64,000 nt of DNA. Source: Dendrocalamus latiflorus. Lineage: Eukaryota > Streptophyta > Magnoliopsida > Poales > Poaceae. The position numbers and the translations under genes were made by a program. The notes under the pieces are model-generated. The model was not told where the DNA came from and searched no databases. It saw nothing but the letters and a program-made list of their open reading frames with translations. The DNA lies in the NCBI GenBank assembly GCA_017311315.1, contig CM029660.1, positions 28,084,580 to 28,148,579 on the forward strand, read 5' to 3'. Of this stretch, positions 60,072 to 64,000 are shown piece after piece. Each line of letters begins with the position of its first letter. The stretch's first letter is position 1.

Positions 60072-61263
60072 ATGGCTCGCACCCACGACGAGCTGAGCAC
60101 CGAGAGCTTGCTCCAAGGTTATGTCGAGCTCTACCAACACTTCTTCTGCTACCTCAAGTCCATGGCGCTCAGGTGCGCCTCTGATCTAGGCATCCCTAGC
60201 GCCATCCACCGCCGCGGTGGTGCGGCGACACTCTCTGACCTCATCGCCGAGACCGCGCTCCACCCGGCGAAGCTCCCTCACCTCAGGAGGCTCATGCGCG
60301 TGCTCACCGTCTCCGGCATCTTTGCCGCCAGCCAACCATCGCCGGACTCCTCCTGTGAGGCTGTCTACACGCTCACCCCGCCGTCTCGCCTCCTCGTCGG
60401 CGACAAGGCTTCATGTGACATGTCTGTTTTGCTGCGGTTCCATGTACACCCCACCACAATCACCCCGTTCTTCAGGCTGGAAGAGTGGTTCAGAGACGAT
60501 CGCGCCGGTGGAGCCGCGGCCACGTCGCTCTTCGAGATTGCGCACGGAACCGCCCGGTGGGATATGACAGCGAAGGACCCCGTGTACAATAGAGCCTTGA
60601 ACGACTCTATGGTTGCGGACAGCTGCTTCGTCATGGATGTCCTGCTGAGAGAGGGCGGCGACATCTTCCGCCCGCTCAGCTCGCTGGTCGATGTTGGTGG
60701 GGGCCACGGCGGGGCCGCGGCGGCCATCGCTAGGGCCTTCCCGCACGTCAAGTGCACTGTGCTTGATCTCCCACAAGTAATCGACCAGGCACCCGCCGAT
60801 GGCACGATACAGTTCGTCTCCGGTGACATGTTTGAGTCCATTCCACCTGCGGATGCAGTTTTACTCAAGGTATACATACATATGTTTGTCCCTTCAATAC
60901 ATACTCCCCGTGCATATAACTGTGTATTATTTAATTTGTTATTGTTGGATGTCCATGTTTCAGTATGCTTTGTGTTGCTGGAGTGACGACGGCTGCGTTA
61001 AGGTACTTCGGAAGTGCAAGGAAGCAATCCCTGCAAGAGATGCTGGAGGAAAAGTGATAATCGTAGATGTTGCAGTTGGATCTCGGCCGCATGACAATGC
61101 AGTCAAAGAGACGCAAGTGTTGTTTGATATGTACGCAATGTATATTGATGGGGTCGAGCGAGAGGAGCACGAATGGAAGAAGATTTTCTTTGACGCTGGA
61201 TTTAGTGACTACAAAATCGTAACCATATTAGGTTTTCTGTCGGTCATTGAGGTTTACCCATGA
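60072..61263 (+). CDS. SAM-dependent O-methyltransferase (plant class II, ZRP4-like), altered active site
   Basis: Exons 60072-60869 and 60964-61263 (TGA 61261-61263), phase-0 GT-AG intron of 94 bp, 365 aa, the usual length. The N-terminal dimerisation domain (LLQGYVELYQHFFCYLKSMA) is followed by the SAM-binding motif LVDVGGGHGG (about 205-214), TVLDLPQVID (about 231-240) and SGDMFESIP. Exon 2 has KVIIVDVAVGS, QVLFDMYAMYIDGVERE, WKKIFFDAGFSDYKI and the C-terminal IEVYP. Plant small-molecule OMTs have a catalytic His followed by Asp in the LHDW motif; here residues 269-272 are LCCW, so both are Cys. SAM binding looks intact, but canonical proton abstraction should fail. It may be inactive, bind ligand only, or use other chemistry. 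Substrate cannot be inferred. No stop or frameshift is present. Confidence 0.92.
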
Positions 61264-61440
61264 AAGCGCCCAGTGAACAACTGCCATGTACTAGTAAATA
61301 AGGCACGCAAATATGAACCGTAGTGTTCATTGTTGTGTGTAAATTAAGTGTGTACGAGTGAGTGTCCTGCCTTTAATTTCGACGATGCTGCTATATATAA
61401 GGGCAGTTAAATGAGATCGGACATTTTCAGTTTGTATCAA

Positions 61441-61665
61441 AAGAAAATGGAATGTTTAGGGAAAATGTCAGCTTGTGTCAATAAATAAATTGCCATATCT
61501 ATACCATGTAATTTCAGTTTAGTTCCATCGACGAATGATTCTCGATAAAATGGCGACTCAAAGACTATGCAGGGGAAACGAAAGCACACAGGAGATTCGA
61601 TCCAAAAAAACATATTTTCTTGAATAAAATACGTCAACGAAATCTAATTCATACGGGTTGTACTT
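61441..61665. repeat. O-methyltransferase 3' flank, duplicated near 36 kb
   Basis: Matches 36075-36300 in the same orientation. It contains AATAAATAAA, a possible polyadenylation region for the O-methyltransferase transcript. The match ends near 61690, where a CACTA copy begins. Confidence 0.8.
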
Positions 61666-61689
61666 GTGTACAAGCACGATGTTTCTTTC

Positions 61690-63277
61690 AAAGATGGTTC
61701 TAACCACAAACCGTTTGTGATAAAGAATATCATAGACGGTTCAGAATAAAAACCATATGTGACAGTTCTTTCTATACCTAAAAAACTAGATAGCATATCT
61801 AAATTTTTTATTATTTTTCAGTTAGCCTCAGGAAATGCTAGCCATGCCCTCTGAAAGCAAAACAACATATTTGAATTTGAATTCTATAATTAAATTACAT
61901 ATAGCACTGCATACACAAGAGGACACTTACAACTTTACAAATATAAACTTCACGGTTACAAATTCAGAAAGATACTTACACTACAAGAAATTTCAGGCTA
62001 ATGCGAACTAGACTTGCACATCTTTTATTAAACAACAATATAAAACAAGTGGTGTGGGAAAAATTTCAAGTAGCAGAAATAAAAAAGCAACAAACACCAT
62101 TTTTAGCTTCTGTGCCAAAATCAATAAATGCCATAATTTGAGAATGTAATAAGCAGAAGCCCCTGCCGATGCCAGTGACTTGGAATAGTGCAGATCGGTC
62201 ACTGCCTTCTTCCTTTCTATCTTGCTTCAAGCGAAATTTCAGCCACCTTTGCCGAACCCCTTCCCACCCTTGCCCCACACAAACGAGTTGGAGTAGTACT
62301 GGTGGTGTTGGTTCTTCGAGTAGGGAGAGGGTGTTAATAAGGGGTGAGAGGTGGGGAGGAGACCGGTGCATGCCGTTCAATGCGGAGAGAATGGATGGGT
62401 GAGATCGGGATCCTAGGGGAGATGTCGCTAATCGGTGATGTGGCGGGCCATCAAAGATGGTTCGGATCACAAACCGTTTATGATAGAGATATCATAGACA
62501 GTTTTTGTTACAGGAGATATCACAGACGGTTCTTATTAAAAAATCGTCTGTGATAATGGTCAGACGGTAGATCACATAGACAACATATCAGTATAATATA
62601 CATAGCTAGTCTCAAAAGATAAAATAGCAAAGTTTTATATGGCTTATATATGCTCATTTGAAAGGTTTTGATGAGATCTACAACTTTGCAGTTGAGGCGA
62701 AAGCCAAATTCTAAAGGGAAGACCAAGAAAAAGGGTAAAAACAGAAATAAAAAAGGGCACAAGTCAATCATTTTTTTGGATTGGGTCCGTCGTTAGCTTT
62801 CCAACGAGTACAAGAATATCAAAAATAGACACCATATACAAAAGTTATTCCCATTTTACTAAAGGTGTGTCGAAACGGAATCCTACTAGGACTCACGTGG
62901 GACATTATGAAATTTTGAAGGATTGCGAAGCGGAAACATATCACAAATGATTTTTAACAAGAACCATCTATGATAAATTCATTATGATAGACAGTTTGTA
63001 ATACAAACCATCTGTGAAGTATCACAGACGGTTTAAATAAAAAATTATTTGTGATATTTGGCAATATCACAGACAGTTCACGGTGAGCACTGTCTGTAAT
63101 AATTCATAGACTGTGCTCACTATGAACAGTTTGTGATATTATTTCTTCATAGATGGTTTTTAGCACTGACAGCAACACAGACGGTCACTATATCTAAACC
63201 GTCTATGATTGCACTTAACACTGATAGTTTTGGTGAATCGTCTCTGATGAGATGTCTAATATAAGCCTTTTTGTATG
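61690..63277. mobile_element. second CACTA-family copy, internally rearranged
   Basis: Shares subterminal motifs (TATCACAGACGGTT and relatives at 61690-61770, 62450-62570, 62940-63250) and an internal phrase (GGAAATGCTAGCCATGCCCT, about 61832) with the element at 41352-43340, where the same phrase occurs near 41773. The right end CTAATATAAGCCTTTTTGTA parallels the end at 43340. Inside, at 61979, CACTACAAGAAATTTCAGG looks like another CACTA-type terminus. No transposase. It splits sequence that is contiguous around 36.3-36.4 kb. Confidence 0.7.
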
Positions 63278-63394
63278 GCCAGCCAAAATTACATATGATT
63301 ATTTCCCTTTGCGTACCATCTCTCGCAAATAGCCAGAATTCAAAAACATAAGACAAAAGTCAAAGCCACAGCCCAAAAAAACTCACCCATAGGC

Positions 63395-63715
63395 TATCTA
63401 GGACATCATTATAGGTTTCCAGGAAAAATGTTGTAAACATAGTTCCAAACAATTTGCTGTACAAATTTAAATTTAAATTCAAAGGTAAAAATAATAGATT
63501 TCCAATTAAAATTCCAAATAAATTTTGTCGTCTAAATTCAAGTAAATACAAACTAAGAATTCCAAAAATGAGCTATTGAAAGTACTACTATCCTATGAAG
63601 AAAAAAACTAGATATTCCTTAATTAATCGGAGAGAAGAAAGGTAGCTAGAAATTAAGATATCCATAAACATATAAAAATTAATCAAACAGAAGAAAAGCT
63701 AGTGCCAAGTTCTCT
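63395..63715. repeat. partial copy of the 36-39 kb repeat unit
   Basis: AAATTTAAATTCAAAGGTAA through ATATCCATAAACATATAAAA and GAAAAGCTAGTGCC match 36470-36750 and 38510-38800. The exon-like end of the unit is missing. Confidence 0.8.
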
Positions 63716-64000
63716 CTACCCATCTAGGCATTTGGTTGGCAAGTTCATATAAGAAACCTAGTTTTTGCTCTTTTTGACCTCTCTAGTGATTTCTTGATCT
63801 AGCTATTTCTACCTCAATTTCTTCAGTGTTCATGCTTGTTGAGACATGTGGTAATACATCTAAAGTTATCTTGGTTATCATTTACCTATGAGCAAATCAT
63901 ATTCATAGTTTGTGGTTTTTCACCATTTTTGGTGCAATCTGTCGTCAAACAAAAATAGGTCAGAACTTTTGATTGTTGGTTGCAATAGATTCTTGACTTC
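63716..64000. other. window end, nothing recognised
   Basis: AT-rich sequence with no supported feature. Confidence 0.4.

Overview
The window is plant nuclear DNA, almost certainly from a grass (Poaceae) and compatible with rice or a close relative. The evidence is the split genes with GT-AG introns, GC-rich first exons, copia and Ty3/gypsy LTR elements primed by initiator-Met tRNA, CACTA, hAT, Mutator-like and LINE elements, and a MITE embedded in (TA)n tracts. I cannot name the species from sequence alone. Three host genes look intact, two host genes survive as fragments, and most of the rest is transposon-derived.

Layout. 1-4.3 kb holds a B12D-family gene (three exons, 88 aa). 4.3-13.4 kb is gene-free and rich in decayed retroelement sequence and short tandem arrays. 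13.7-25.8 kb is a nine-exon gene (686 aa, every splice phase closes) that I read as the plant TAF1A-like RNA polymerase I factor. Its fourth intron carries a stack of nested transposons: an inverted-repeat element, a gypsy deletion derivative, a Mutator-like element, and a LINE inside the latter. 26.9-27.2 kb is the 3' end of an LRR receptor-like protein gene. 28.4-29.4 kb has a 182-bp tandem repeat and a CACTA end. 29.7-39 kb holds several decayed copies of one repeat unit, into which a young copia element (29960-35163), a TA-flanked MITE, a TAA-flanked MITE and a hAT-type MITE have inserted.

41.0-46.5 kb is a SWI3C-like chromatin-remodelling pseudogene on the minus strand. It is split by a CACTA element (3-bp target duplication) and by a solo LTR (5-bp duplication). 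46967-59827 is, by its CAGGG ends and perfect 8-bp target duplication, one hAT transposon with broken transposase remnants. It was later expanded by a 9.3-kb gypsy element (47704-56969, perfect 5-bp duplication). The hAT ends about 155 bp upstream of the TATA box of an intact two-exon O-methyltransferase gene (60072-61263, 365 aa), whose conserved catalytic His-Asp pair is replaced by Cys-Cys. The 3' flank of that gene is duplicated near 36 kb, and another CACTA copy follows it.

No operon or pathway links the three genes: a mitochondrial small protein, a Pol I transcription factor subunit and a secondary-metabolism-type methyltransferase. The main story is layered transposition, and for most large elements the order of events can be read from target-site duplications.
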